The notes under the pieces: model-generated | The model's input: only the letters and a program-made list of their open reading frames with translations | Database searches by the model: none | What the model was told of the DNA's origin: nothing | NCBI GenBank assembly: GCA_029532415.1 | Contig: JAQOTA010000071.1 | Coordinates: 1,178,001 to 1,242,000 of the forward strand | DNA: 64,000 nucleotides | From: Marasmius tenuissimus | Taxonomy: Eukaryota > Basidiomycota > Agaricomycetes > Agaricales > Marasmiaceae | Direction: 5' to 3' | Part shown: positions 1-9,948 of the stretch, piece by piece | Numbering within the stretch: position 1 is the stretch's first letter | Layout of the letters: the number at the start of each line of letters is the position of its first letter | Position numbers and translations under genes: made by a program

Positions 1-2
1 CG

Positions 3-986
3 TCTGGAGAGTCAGCCGCTGGAAACGACGAAGAGGCTCGTGCCAAGCTCAAGGCACTCGAGGAACGTGTAGGCTCTGTCGAGGGAGGCGTCAAAGAGGC
101 CATGGAACTCGGCAAGAACGTCGCCAAAACCGACGGCAGTTCGAATTGGTGGACCAAGTTATCGGCTGGCAAGAAGATGAGCATCAAGGCTTCCGATGGT
201 CAGGATGTCACATCTCTTATCGGTCAACTCGTGGATAGCGCCGTCATCTCGCTATCCAACAAAGATGTCCTCGGGAAACCCGACTTTGCCCTCCACTCTT
301 CTGGAGCTCGTATCATACCAAGATTGACGAGCCCAACCTACGAGCTACGGGCCCCGTCAAAGGCATGGCAGCTATTTGGGTTCCTCGGAAGCGGGAATGG
401 GTATGCGATTGGACGCCCTCCAGTTACGGCTTTGCATCATGAGGTGCACAATGGTTATTGCTGGCCGTTTGAAGGGACAGAAGGCCATCTGGGTGTCAAC
501 CTGATCACCCCAGCCCTTGTGGATTCGATATCTATAGACCATGTTGCTCGTGAAGTTGCGACAGACGTTCGGAGTGCGCCGAGGCAGATGGAAGTTTGGG
601 GGATGATAGACGGTCGAGAGAATTTCGAGAAGGCGCAGAAGGTGGCTGCAGAGAGGCAGAGGAAACGGGAGGAGGCTGCTGAACGAGGAGAGGAAGTTTC
701 GGAGGAGATTGAGTTTGGGCTGCCCCATTGGATCACGCGGCGCGAGGAAGGGGTCTTCCTGAAAATTGCTGAACTCGCGTATGATGTCCGATCTGAGAGG
801 ACAGTGCAGACGTTCCCGGTGGCCGAGGACATACGGGAGTCGGGGCTTGACTTCGGTACTGTTGTGCTGCGAATCAAGAGCAATTGGGGACAGGATGCGT
901 TCACCTGTCTGTACAGGTTCCGGGTGCACGGAAAGATGCTCATCCAACCACCACCATTACCTACCGAGGATGGAGACCAATCATAG
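3..986 (+). CDS. SUN-domain nuclear-envelope protein, 3' part
   Basis: The reading frame is open from base 3 to the TAG at 984-986, so this is the 3' part (327 codons) of a gene that begins outside the window. The C-terminal half matches the SUN (Sad1/UNC-84) fold: SAGARI-like HSSGARII, a PPVTALHHEV segment, the GHLGVNL stretch, and the ending WGQDAFTCLYRFRVHG, which in this family closes the beta-sandwich (YTCIYRFRVHG-type). Family members sit in the inner nuclear membrane and bind KASH proteins in the perinuclear space to link nucleus and cytoskeleton. A charged helical insert (AAERQRKREEAAERGEEVSEE) lies inside the domain. The 5' part with the transmembrane segment is not in the window. 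No intron is seen in this part. Confidence 0.85.
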   Translation, partial: SGESAAGNDEEARAKLKALEERVGSVEGGVKEAMELGKNVAKTDGSSNWWTKLSAGKKMSIKASDGQDVTSLIGQLVDSAVISLSNKDVLGKPDFALHSSGARIIPRLTSPTYELRAPSKAWQLFGFLGSGNGYAIGRPPVTALHHEVHNGYCWPFEGTEGHLGVNLITPALVDSISIDHVAREVATDVRSAPRQMEVWGMIDGRENFEKAQKVAAERQRKREEAAERGEEVSEEIEFGLPHWITRREEGVFLKIAELAYDVRSERTVQTFPVAEDIRESGLDFGTVVLRIKSNWGQDAFTCLYRFRVHGKMLIQPPPLPTEDGDQS

Positions 987-1571
987 CGTAGTGCTGGTTA
1001 ACGACTCGTAATGACCTTCATTTTTTCTTTCGCCTCTCTTTTTACATTTTTCTCTCTTTCTTTCTCGCTCTCTTTATCTGGTTGGTTGTTTCTCCGTATC
1101 TTTAATTTCTCATTATTACTTTTCTGGTTCCTCATTTTCTGCTACATACCTCCACTCTCGTTTCGCGCTCAGTTCGTCTCCTTGGGTTGGCGTACACATC
1201 TATTCACCTGCTCTCTCTACATTCCTCCAATGCATCTTACACAGACACTCACCGACCCAACAATTGTATCACTCTGTGTCCAACTAATATAATTACATCC
1301 TAGCTAACCTTGTAGAGTTTTTACGGTAGGAAACCTTGGATTGTAATGGAAGGATTACCGTCGTTGGTTGCAGGCAACCTAATTTAGTCAATCACATCTA
1401 ATCTAACCTTTACCATTATCGCCATCTCGTCGGTAGACGGACTTAGCGCCAAACATTCAGCTCAGATACCGTCACATTCGACGCAAAATGAACTCTCAGG
1501 ACCGTGTTCGCCTCCTTTCATTCTCTTTCCTCCTCGAGGCGGGCTGCATCAGTACAGATATCTTCTGAGCC
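987..1571. other. Intergenic, SUN gene 3' region to Sec14 copy A
   Basis: No gene is seen. The first ~90 bases after the SUN stop are a strongly T/C-rich run (about 1018-1090), which on the coding strand fits a 3' untranslated region. Open frames here are low-complexity Phe/Leu/Ser strings produced by that base composition. Confidence 0.6.
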
Positions 1572-2787
1572 ATGTCGACGCCAGTTCATGAACCAACACT
1601 TCCGCCAAAAGAGTTTGTTGTCAGCCCCAAGACTCCGTTAACACCAAAGCAGGAGGAATTACGAGAGGCAGTGCAAGTACACTTCACTCAGGATGGATAC
1701 TTGCTTCCCGGGGTTGAGAAGGAACAAGGGGAGCTAATGGAGGAAGAAAAGTTTTGGTTGTCGTACGAGTGTCAAATACGGTGAGTTGGGGACTATTAAC
1801 GCGGCGAGGTGCGAGGCTCAATATTGGATGCTAAAAATGGGTAGGTATCTTCGTGCTACGAGTTGGAAGGTTCCACAGGCTATTCGACGGCTAGAGAGCA
1901 CACTAAAGTGGAGAAGAGAGTTCGGATTGTATACTCATCTCACTGCTGCACGCGTTGAACCTGAGGTAAGGCCACAAGGATCGGTGAATGAGTAGTTTGG
2001 ATACTGAAGAAACCTGCATTGCTCAGGGTGCTACGGGGAAAGAGGTGCTTTTTGGCTACGACGTCAATGGTCGACCAGCTTGCTACATGACACCCAGTCG
2101 GCAAAATACCGAGTAAGTGGTCCTCTCCGACATCGAGTGTTGCTTTTACTGAACATCGTCGCATCAAGAGATGGTCCTGGCCAGGTCGAGTATTTCGTCT
2201 GGATGGCGGAACGATCGATGGAACTCATGGACGCAAATGTCGAGTGAGTTCAAATCCTTCCACTCCCTTCTCGGTGCTTATCTTCTCTCGCAAGAACCAT
2301 TGATGCTCTCGTCAATTGTGGCGATGGAGCCAAACTCCCGTCTCTTGCTACAGCGCGCGCAATACTTTCCATTCAACAGGACCACTACCCTGAACGACTA
2401 GGGAACGCTCTCATCATCAACACTCCTTTTTATGTCACTGTATTCTTCAAGCTCATTACGCCCTTCCTGGATGCGGTCACTGCACAGAAGATGAAGTTCA
2501 ACCCAGACTTGAAGAAAGAAGGACTTTTCCAGCCCAATATGGTCATGAAGGAGTGGGGCGGAGAGCAAGACTTCGAGTACAAACACGAAGTGTACTGGCC
2601 TAAACTTGCGGAAATGTGTGATCAGAGGAGGAAGACATGGATGGAGAACTGGCGCAAGTTGGGAGGACGTGTTGGTATTCGGGAGGTCGACTATAAATCC
2701 GACAAGGCTTCTCAGTCCCAGCACGTTGACGAGAAGAACGTCGTATCAGAGGTGCAGCAGGCATCATCTATCGTGGCGGCTGCTTGA
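1572..2787 (+). CDS. CRAL-TRIO/Sec14-like lipid-transfer protein, copy A
   Basis: Five exons (1572-1780, 1845-1965, 2027-2112, 2169-2243, 2295-2787) give 984 nt, 327 aa. Residues ~25-110 form the CRAL-TRIO_N helical part; the lipid-binding CRAL-TRIO domain follows and carries the Sec14 signature (DHYPERLGNALIINTPF, then TPFLDAVTAQKMKFN). Family members exchange phosphatidylinositol and phosphatidylcholine or related lipids between membranes; the ligand cannot be told from sequence. It is the first of four tandem copies with the same intron positions and phases; it is the most diverged of the intact ones (e.g. NCGDGAKLPS where B and C have NFADK.KNPSM). Introns 3 and 4 must end in AAG to keep frame, a poor acceptor, whereas B and C use CAG/TAG. 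So expression of a full-length product is likely but not certain. Confidence 0.85.
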
Positions 2788-3275
2788 TGAAGTCGAAATC
2801 CCCCATCGCATATCCTCCATACGTCATTCGAGACTTTGAGGATTACATCGAAGCGCTGACTACAAGCACGCGTACCCCAGCTTTGCCCAACCTGCACTCC
2901 ACTCTCTGTTCACCGACAGTCGCGGGGGTTCCGTGACCGATATACAGCTGCTCTAGGCTGCTTTTGTTGGTCTCATAATACATAGGATTTTTGATCCTCC
3001 ACTTTGCCCAACTAATCTTCTTACGTCGGACTGTTAGGTTCTTCATCATCTTCGAAACATGAGGTCCACCGGAGAAGAACCATACCCCGATGCATTCAAT
3101 TCCTCAGATCCGAACGGCATGAGCACAGTCCCAGCTCCATCATTCGGGTCTCACGGAGCCATTGTTACACACGAACACCATCAACATTAGTCTGCCTTAC
3201 CCATTGAGTTGAGAAGAGCGTACAGTATTTAACTGGGCCACTCATTCTCTTATCCCCGTCGTCATTTCCTCTACC
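2788..3275. other. Intergenic, Sec14 copy A to secreted-protein gene
   Basis: No gene is supported. A minus-strand open frame at 2843-3049 has no recognisable content. The last ~50 bases hold the TATA-like element of the next gene. Confidence 0.5.
3226..3232 (+). promoter_or_regulatory. TATA-like element of the 3276 gene
   Basis: TATTTAA stands 44-50 bases before the ATG at 3276, in the same relative place as the TATA-like elements before the 30786 and 54557 genes of this window. The assignment is by motif and spacing only. Confidence 0.4.
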
Positions 3276-4179
3276 ATGTACACACTACTCAGACTATTCT
3301 CCTTCTTAACTCTTAGCTCACTAGCTCAAGTCCAAGCTCTTGCCAATTCGACTGTCCATGCGTGGGACACTGGATTCACGCCGATGGCAATCACGTACGA
3401 AGGGGGCGCCGGTGAGTGTTGGTTCGCGCTGTCCAAGGCCCGTCTTCGGAATATGACGAAACTCTATAACTTACACCAGGAGTCAGTCGCAACATCTCTG
3501 CTTGCAGATCCGGCGAGAATAGGGCAGGTCGGTGACCATCGATTATGGATCTCTGGCAGAGTTCGTGTGATAATTTGCAAACAGATTGTTGGCCTATCCG
3601 TGAACCACCATGCACCACATTTACATCACATGGCCAACAGAATACGTCTCTTGCTAGATGGAAGTTCACAGGTGAGTACGTTCCCTATCAAACATGTCAT
3701 GGTGCTGATATTATCGACCTTCCTCCTGTATCTCAGGCATATCACTGCGTATCACATCGCTTATCGGCGATACCTCCCCAGTATACGACGTCAAACTCGA
3801 CGGGAATAGTACTGAGGTTGACGGTGCGCTAATGGCACGGCATCAAGATTATACCTGCTACGTGCTGTACTCTATTGACGGGCTGGAGGATATTGAGCAT
3901 ACGGTAGTTTTGAGTGTGAAGGGCCCCTCCCCGAACAGAAACACGTCGGCTGACGGGCCAAACGGCGAGCCAAATATGGGACAGTTCTCGATAGTCAACT
4001 ATACGTGGGTATATGGATTGTTTCCTGTTGCGCAGAAAGACTGACGAACGATATTGCTATCCAGAGTCGAGTTGGAACCGAACCGCAACCGGGATGGCAA
4101 CAGCGGCAGTTCACACCTTCCTGTTTCTGGGATGCTCCTTGTACTCATAGCACTAGCGGTGTGCCTCGGTCTCGATTAG
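3276..4179 (+). CDS. Secreted or membrane-anchored glycoprotein, unknown function
   Basis: Exon 1 (3276-3411) encodes a clear signal peptide (MYTLLRLFSFLTLSSLAQVQA) followed by a short NSTVHAWDTGF...ITYEGG segment. Exons 3 to 5 (3560-3671, 3737-4004, 4065-4179) join in frame and give a Cys-containing, beta-rich lumenal domain with several N-glycosylation sequons (NTS, NST, NRT-like), including WKFTGISLRI and YDVKLDGNSTEVDG, and end in a hydrophobic stretch (GMLLVLIALAVCLGLD) right at the stop, as in a tail anchor or GPI signal. The layout resembles a common Agaricomycete class of secreted proteins with ITY.G and F.GT.I.V motifs. A possible exon 2 near 3480-3527 does not fit the phases of its neighbours, so the middle of the model is unresolved (missed splice site or a frameshift). 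Confidence 0.55.
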
Positions 4180-4959
4180 TTACCAGAGATGCAACCCCTA
4201 CAGAGCGTCCTACTTTGCTGTTGGGGACCCTTCGATACTTATTCCTGTTGCTCAAGTTCGGGTCTCAAATTGAAATGCGAGTGCGCAGGTGTAACATCCT
4301 CCGCCAGTGAATTCCGGATATTTTGGGTAGTAAGCGGGTACCACTTGCACTCAATCCGACTTACTATCCTCACATTCTCTCCATTGGCCCGATTAACCCA
4401 CCGGCTATGCTACTATCGGTGGTGGGACGCTCAATGGCGCTGTCACTGGACGGTTGAGGACGTGCTATGGTCCATGGTCTTTGTCCCGAAGTACCGTCAC
4501 GTCTCAGCTTGAGAGATTGCACTTCTTTGGACTCCGTTTTGTAAGCCGGAATAGGCGGGCATGCCACGATCGATGAAACTGGAACCCCTTCTTGAATATG
4601 GGGACTGTCGTTGGAGCATGTAAGCGGAGGTCGTGGCAACCTGTTGGCTTGATTACCTTGGATGCATGAACGTAGAAACAAATCCGCTTTCTGGTAGCTG
4701 TTGGATGGTTTTTCAAACTATAATCTTTCCCGGCTGTCTGGACCTTTTACGACTATCCTCACTTAGTACTTGCAACTTTTTAACTGCTACTAGCACGCCG
4801 CCGCGCATGCGCGCTAACCTGGTTCCCTGACACTTCAGTGACAACGCTTCTCGGTTTGCAGAGCCGCGGACTTTTTGATAAGGTTGTTGGAGGTAGAGTA
4901 AAGCGGAATGGTGGACATTTCTGATTTCACTGGTACCAGTGCTGGAGGGGTCGAGGCCT
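4180..4959. other. Intergenic before Sec14 copy B
   Basis: Nothing recognisable. Several overlapping open frames of 65-107 codons exist on both strands but lack conserved-looking content, splice signals that would extend them, or resemblance to neighbours. Confidence 0.45.
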
Positions 4960-4960
4960 G

Positions 4961-5029
4961 GATGAGATAAGTATCTTGGCGATAAATTCTGATCTTATCT
5001 TATCTTCTGTCATAAAATATTATAAAAGG
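4961..5029 (+). promoter_or_regulatory. GATA-motif cluster and TATA box before Sec14 copy B
   Basis: Within 70 bases there are GATAAG (4966), GATAAA (4981), two overlapping TTATCT sites in GATCTTATCTTATC (4991-5004), and TATAAAAGG (5021-5029). The copy B ATG is at 5174. Clustered GATA sites are the binding pattern of fungal GATA zinc-finger factors, which act in nitrogen, iron or light control; which factor acts here cannot be told. The 14-base GATCTTATCTTATC string recurs at 6510-6523, between copies B and C. Confidence 0.4.
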
Positions 5030-5173
5030 CGCCGAAGAAATGGCCTTATACAAAATTGGGCCCTAACATGCGGCTTTCTCGGCGTCTTGTCAGACCTCTG
5101 TCTCCTCTGTTCATCGTGTGTTTCCCTCAGAAACTCTCTTTACTATCTGAAAACCATCTTACACGCTACTCTA

Positions 5174-6416
5174 ATGTCTAATCGCGTTCATGAGCCGTTG
5201 CTTCCACCCAAGGACATCGTTCCGTCCTCAACCCCGACACTGACATCCCAGCAAGAACAAATGCAGAAGGAGGTTCAAGCTCATTTCTCAAAGGATGGGT
5301 ATAAGATTCCTGGCATCGAAGAAGAGAAAGGGGAGTTGTTGGAAGAGGAAAAGTTCTGGCTGTCATACGAATGCCAGTTGAGGTGAGTAGGACAATGTTC
5401 TCGAGCTTGATAGTGATATGTTTCGACAAAACGTGGCTTTTTTCAGGTATCTTCGCGCAACGAAATGGAAACTTGCAGAAGCTATCAAGCGATTGGAGGC
5501 TACTTTGAAATGGAGACGGGAATATGGAGTTTACACGGAGGTCACGGCTTCACAGGTCGAGCCGGAGGTGAGTGCTCTCGTCGTTTCTGTCATTTCGGCT
5601 CAATGACAAGGTTCTCGTCTCAGGCTGTAACCGGGAAACAAGTTCTCTTTGGATACGACGTCAACGGTCGGCCAGGATACTACATGATACCCAGCCGTCA
5701 AAATACTGAGTGGGCTCTCTTGCCGTGTTGCTTGTGCATGCTCTCATCGCGTAACACTTTAGGGAGAGCCCCCGTCAGGTTCAGCACGTTGTGTGGATGC
5801 TGGAACGATGCATCGATCTGATGGACGCGAATGTCGAGTGAGCCCAAGCCTCATCGTGAAGAATGATATATCGCGTAGCTCATCATCGTTTCGCATCGCC
5901 TTTGTTCCCAACACAAACAGGTCTCTCGCGCTTCTTATCAACTTTGCCGACAAAGGCAAGAACCCTTCGATGACGACGGCAAGGACAGTACTTTCTATTC
6001 TGCAAGACCACTATCCCGAAAGACTTGGGAAAGCCCTCATCATCAACGTCCCCTTCATTGTCAACATGTTTTTCAAAGTCATCACGCCCTTCATAGATCC
6101 TATCACCGTACAAAAGTTAAAGTTCAACCCGAACGTGGTCAAGGATGGGCTCTTCACACCAGACATGGTCATGAAGGAGTGGTGGGGAGGAGATCAAGAT
6201 TTTGAGTATACGCACGAGAAGTATTGGCCGAAGCTGGTGGAAATTTGCGAACAACGGAAGACGAGATGGATGGAGAACTGGCGAAGGTTGGGGGGCACAG
6301 TGGGAATTTCGGAAGTCAAGTATAAGAGCGATACCGTTCAAGTTCCTGCTGCTGACGTTGAAGAGAAGAAGGCGGCCACTGCAGAGGCCCCTGCTGTCAC
6401 TCAACCTGCTATATAA
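5174..6416 (+). CDS. CRAL-TRIO/Sec14-like lipid-transfer protein, copy B
   Basis: Five exons (5174-5382, 5447-5567, 5624-5709, 5763-5837, 5921-6416) total 987 nt, 328 aa; exon lengths 209, 121, 86, 75 match copies A and C to the base. It starts MSNRVHEPLLPPKD and carries the Sec14 signature DHYPERLGKALIINVPF followed by ITPFIDPITVQKLKFN and the family tail DQDFEYTHEKYWPKLVEI. All donors are GT and acceptors are YAG. The protein would be cytosolic and move phosphoinositides or similar lipids between membranes; no transmembrane segment is seen. Copies B and C are closer to each other than to A. An upstream ATG in the same frame (4976) lies before the TATA box, so 5174 is preferred. Confidence 0.9.
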
Positions 6417-6948
6417 CTCTCCAAGCGTTATCTCTTTCCTGTGTAAGATATTTACACATGTGCCGTACCTCTGTAGATAGAACGGACCTGACTCAATATC
6501 ATAGAGCACGATCTTATCTTATCACCCCACAAAGAAATTCGCTCACTGAACATATCTGACGATCCTTATCCAGGTTCTTTCTCCATCCCATGTCCTCGAG
6601 TCCGTTCAAAGCTCCGCATTTGGCGTGCCTGGGTGGGTATCTAGTATGAGACATCCATTCTTAGTAATTGGATCTTGTCCGTTTCTCAGAAACAGGTCTC
6701 CTGCTAAACCTTTTTCAGTCTATCCGAAGGCGAACCGAGATATTTACTTGTTGAAACTTCGTGTTACATTGACCCTGCACGGCTGTGCACATAGACGGTG
6801 CCTGCTATCGAGTCACTTCCTGGGTTCCAGTGAAACGCGTTGGAAGCAAGGCACTGCACAGATTGTACATAAACCAACGCGAGCAGCTCGCGTTTTGACA
6901 GGCCCCTCTCTCCCCTTTAGCTCCTACAGCTCTACAGACGCTGGAGCG
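6417..6948. other. Intergenic between Sec14 copies B and C
   Basis: No gene. It holds the GATCTTATCTTATC string at 6510-6523 shared with the copy B promoter. An in-frame upstream extension of copy C (from 6625) lacks Sec14 similarity and is read as 5' flank. Confidence 0.5.
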
Positions 6949-8175
6949 ATGTCGGGTCGCGTGTACGAGCCCATTCTCCCCCACAAAGCCTTTGTCGTCT
7001 CTCCAATCCCGAAATTGACCCCCGAGCAAGAACGAGCACAAGGGGAAGTTCAAGCTCACTTCTCGAAGGATGGATACGTAGTTCCAGGTGTGGAGGGAGA
7101 GAAAGGCAAGCTGATGGAAGAAGAAAAGTTCTGGTTATCTTACGAATGCCAGCTAAGGTGAGTGAGGGCGTGGTGGATGACCCTGCGTTCATTTCTCAGT
7201 TCGATTTGAATAGGTATCTTCGCGCGACCAAGTGGAAGGTCAATCAAGCCATTCAAAGGCTGGAGAGCACGCTGAAGTGGAGGAGAGAGTATGGATTGTA
7301 TACACATATCACACCTGCACATGTTGAGCCGGAGGTCAGTAAGCGTGTTCTTTGGGCTTACGAACGTGGCTTCATTGATATTTCTAGGGCCTCACTGGGA
7401 AACTAGTGATCTTCGGATACAATGTCAACGGTCAACCAGGATTGTACATGTTACCGAGCCGCCAGAATACCGAGTGAGTACAGATCCGTATGTCGCGCTT
7501 CTTGTCCTTGTCACTCATGATCTAGTTTCGCAGGGAGAATCCCCGTCAACTCGAGTATACGGTGTGGATGCTGGAGCGCTGTATTGACCTTATGGACGCG
7601 AATGTCGAGTAGGTTCTTTCCGCCCTGCTCATTATCACATGGTGGAAGTTCTGATTCGCTTTCCCGACAAATATAGATCTATGACGCTCCTCATTAACTT
7701 CGCTGATAAAGCCAAAAACCCGTCTATGTCAACTTCGCGGACGTTCCTTTCCATCGTCCAAGATCACTACCCCGAAAGACTGGGGAAATCCCTAATAATC
7801 AAAGTCCCTTTCCTCGTTACAATGTTTTTCAAACTCGTAACACCGTTCATCGATCCCGTCACGGTTCAAAAGCTGAACTTCAACCCGAAAGTTGTCGAGG
7901 ACGGGATTTTCACACCAGATATGATCATGAAGGACGGGTGGGGAGGTGATCAAGATTTCGAGTATAACCATGAGAAATACTGGCCAAAGCTGGTAGAACT
8001 ATGTGAACAAAGAAAGACTAGATGGATGGAGAATTGGCGGAAGCTGGGAGGAACGGTAGGGATCTCCGAAGTCCAATACAAGGGCGCGAACGGGTCCTCT
8101 TCAGGTGCTGACGAGAAGCACCCAATCTTAGAGAGTGCCGGGGTTTCGCCTGTACCTCAGGATGTTCAAGTCTGA
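6949..8175 (+). CDS. CRAL-TRIO/Sec14-like lipid-transfer protein, copy C
   Basis: Five exons (6949-7157, 7214-7334, 7388-7473, 7534-7608, 7677-8175) total 990 nt, 329 aa. The N-terminal helical part runs to about residue 110 and is followed by the lipid-binding domain with DHYPERLGKSLIIKVPF and VTPFIDPVTVQKLNFN. Motif PSRQNTE at the end of exon 3 and LMDANVE at the end of exon 4 are shared with A and B. Start chosen at the ATG aligned with MSTPVHE and MSNRVHE of the sister copies. The fourth donor is GTAGGT, slightly off consensus. The last ~30 residues after VGISEVQY are variable among copies, so the C-terminal tail is probably not part of the fold. Confidence 0.9.
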
Positions 8176-8546
8176 CGTAGATGGCCAGATCTCGTCGTAT
8201 AGGTATTTGCATTTAGAAACCTGCATATTTTGTATCTCACCTGTTCTTTCTAGAATCATCTTCTTTTGTTCATTCCGTATCTCCGAATCGGACATACAGG
8301 GCTAGAGAGCTTCGTATTCCTCGAGTGGCCCTCAGTGTGCTGAATGCGAGGTAGTCTCGCATCTAGCATGTTCACAGTGCCGTGGCACCTACACACCCCT
8401 CGTCTGCCGTGAGTTACAGGGTCAGACACGTTGGTAGCAAGGGGCGGGCGTTAGTGCTGCTCGTGGTGAAGTGCTACTGGTCTGTCTTGTTCCGACCTTC
8501 CTCGCAATTCCGGTATTTCTCTGCGAGAAGTTGCAGTGCACCCACT
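8176..8546. other. Intergenic between Sec14 copy C and pseudogene D
   Basis: Nothing recognisable beyond the 3' flank of copy C and the decayed promoter side of copy D. Confidence 0.5.
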
Positions 8547-9625
8547 ATGTCCAATCGCGTCCATGAACTAACCCGTTCTCTATCCAGAGACTGCGGCTTC
8601 CCCCAATCTTGAGATTGACGCCGAGGGAAGAAAAAGCAGTAGAGAGAAGTACAGTCTCACCTTTTGAAAGGTAAAAATGTTCCGTAGGTGCGGTAAGCAG
8701 GGAAGGGAGCTGATGGACGAAGGGAGGTCCTGGCTGTCGCACGAACATCGGCTGAGGGGAGTTCAGACAACACGACGCTGTTTCTTCCTATGTGATTATT
8801 TCGACTGTATAAGCACCCTCACGCAAACATGTGAGACCTCGCTCGCGCTGCGCGAAGTTGGAAAGCATACTGGAGTGGAAGAAATTCTCGGATGCACACT
8901 TTGAGCGGGAGGTAAGCGAGCCGTCCATTGTATCGGATTCTTACATGTCCTTATTTCGTTTGGCAGGTACCGCTGGGAAGGCAGTAGTTTTCAGATACGT
9001 TAATGGACCACCGGGAGACTACCAGACTATGCCTGTCATCGAGTCGCCACAATACCGAGTGACCCGCTTTCTGACCTCGTTTCCCATGATCCCGTTCCGC
9101 AGGGAGAATCCTCGTCAACTCGAGATTACGGCGGCGTGGCTGTTGGAGCGTCGCATCGACCTCATGGACACAGATGTCGAATGGGTCCTTCCCGCTTTCT
9201 CCATCATAAACTGTGCTTGAGTATTGTTTTCCTTCGGAGATATTACATCCTCATCAACGACATACACTATCATGACAAAGCCTGGAATTCATCCATGTCG
9301 ACATCGCGGACATTCCTTTCTGTATGATCCTCCAGGGTCCTGCCCGGAACGGCTTGTAAATGCCTTATTATAAACATCTAATTCCTCGTCACCGTGTTCT
9401 CCAAGCGCGTAGGAATAGATTCTCAGACCGAATGTCGTCAAGGACGGAATCTTTATGAAACTAGGCATAGTATAGAAGAAACGGGGAGGTTATCAAGATT
9501 TTGAGTACAATCATGAGAAGTATTGTCCAAAGCTGGTGAGACTATGTGAGGAAAGGAAGACAAGAAGGGTGGAGAATTAGCGGGAGTTGGGTACATTGGG
9601 CTTCTCGGAACTTGACAAGTACAGT
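8547..9625 (+). pseudogene. Decayed Sec14-like copy D
   Basis: Pieces matching every exon of copies A-C occur in order: ATGTCCAATCGCGTCCATGA start, the exon 1 end (8690-8757), an exon 2 fragment with CTGGAGTGGAAG-like sequence, exon 3 (8967-9056), exon 4 (9102-9180) and exon 5 fragments (about 9430-9625). The first donor has changed from GGTGAGT to GGGGAGT, exon 1 stops after MSNRVHE plus a few codons, most of the YPERLGK block is altered, and in the last exon the conserved ENW has become a stop (gagaattag). Nucleotide similarity is highest to copy C. It cannot encode a working lipid-transfer protein. It records at least one further duplication of the array followed by loss. Confidence 0.85.
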
Positions 9626-9948
9626 ACAAAAAAACGCAAACGGTTCTTCTTTCAATTGGTCCTTGATCGGTTAAAAAATGCCACGCTGGCGACTGTTGAC
9701 CCGTTACAGAAGCTTGGAGGCTCTCCGAGGTATCTCACATAGGAATCATCTTGGGAGTGAGACGATGTACAATGATCTACGGTAAATTAGACTATTGGCT
9801 ACCAGGAAGTCCGTCTGTCAAGTCCAAAAAAAGTGTGTGTGTTGATCAGCCTTTTATCGTAGTCCAAAATCGTCCACGGCATTTTTGTTCCCCCAACATG
9901 CTCGCAACGACGGGATGGCCCGCGATATGAGGGCCATTAAATGACTGT
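9626..9948. other. Intergenic after the Sec14 array
   Basis: No gene is seen. The region separates the plus-strand array from the minus-strand F-box gene (tail-to-tail). Confidence 0.5.

Noticed and set aside
372..947. Minus-strand open frames of 162-191 codons.
   Set aside because: They lie antisense to the SUN domain and have no conserved content.
4180..4716. Several 100-codon frames between the secreted-protein gene and Sec14 copy B.
   Set aside because: They overlap on both strands and lack motifs, codon-like constraint or splice extension.
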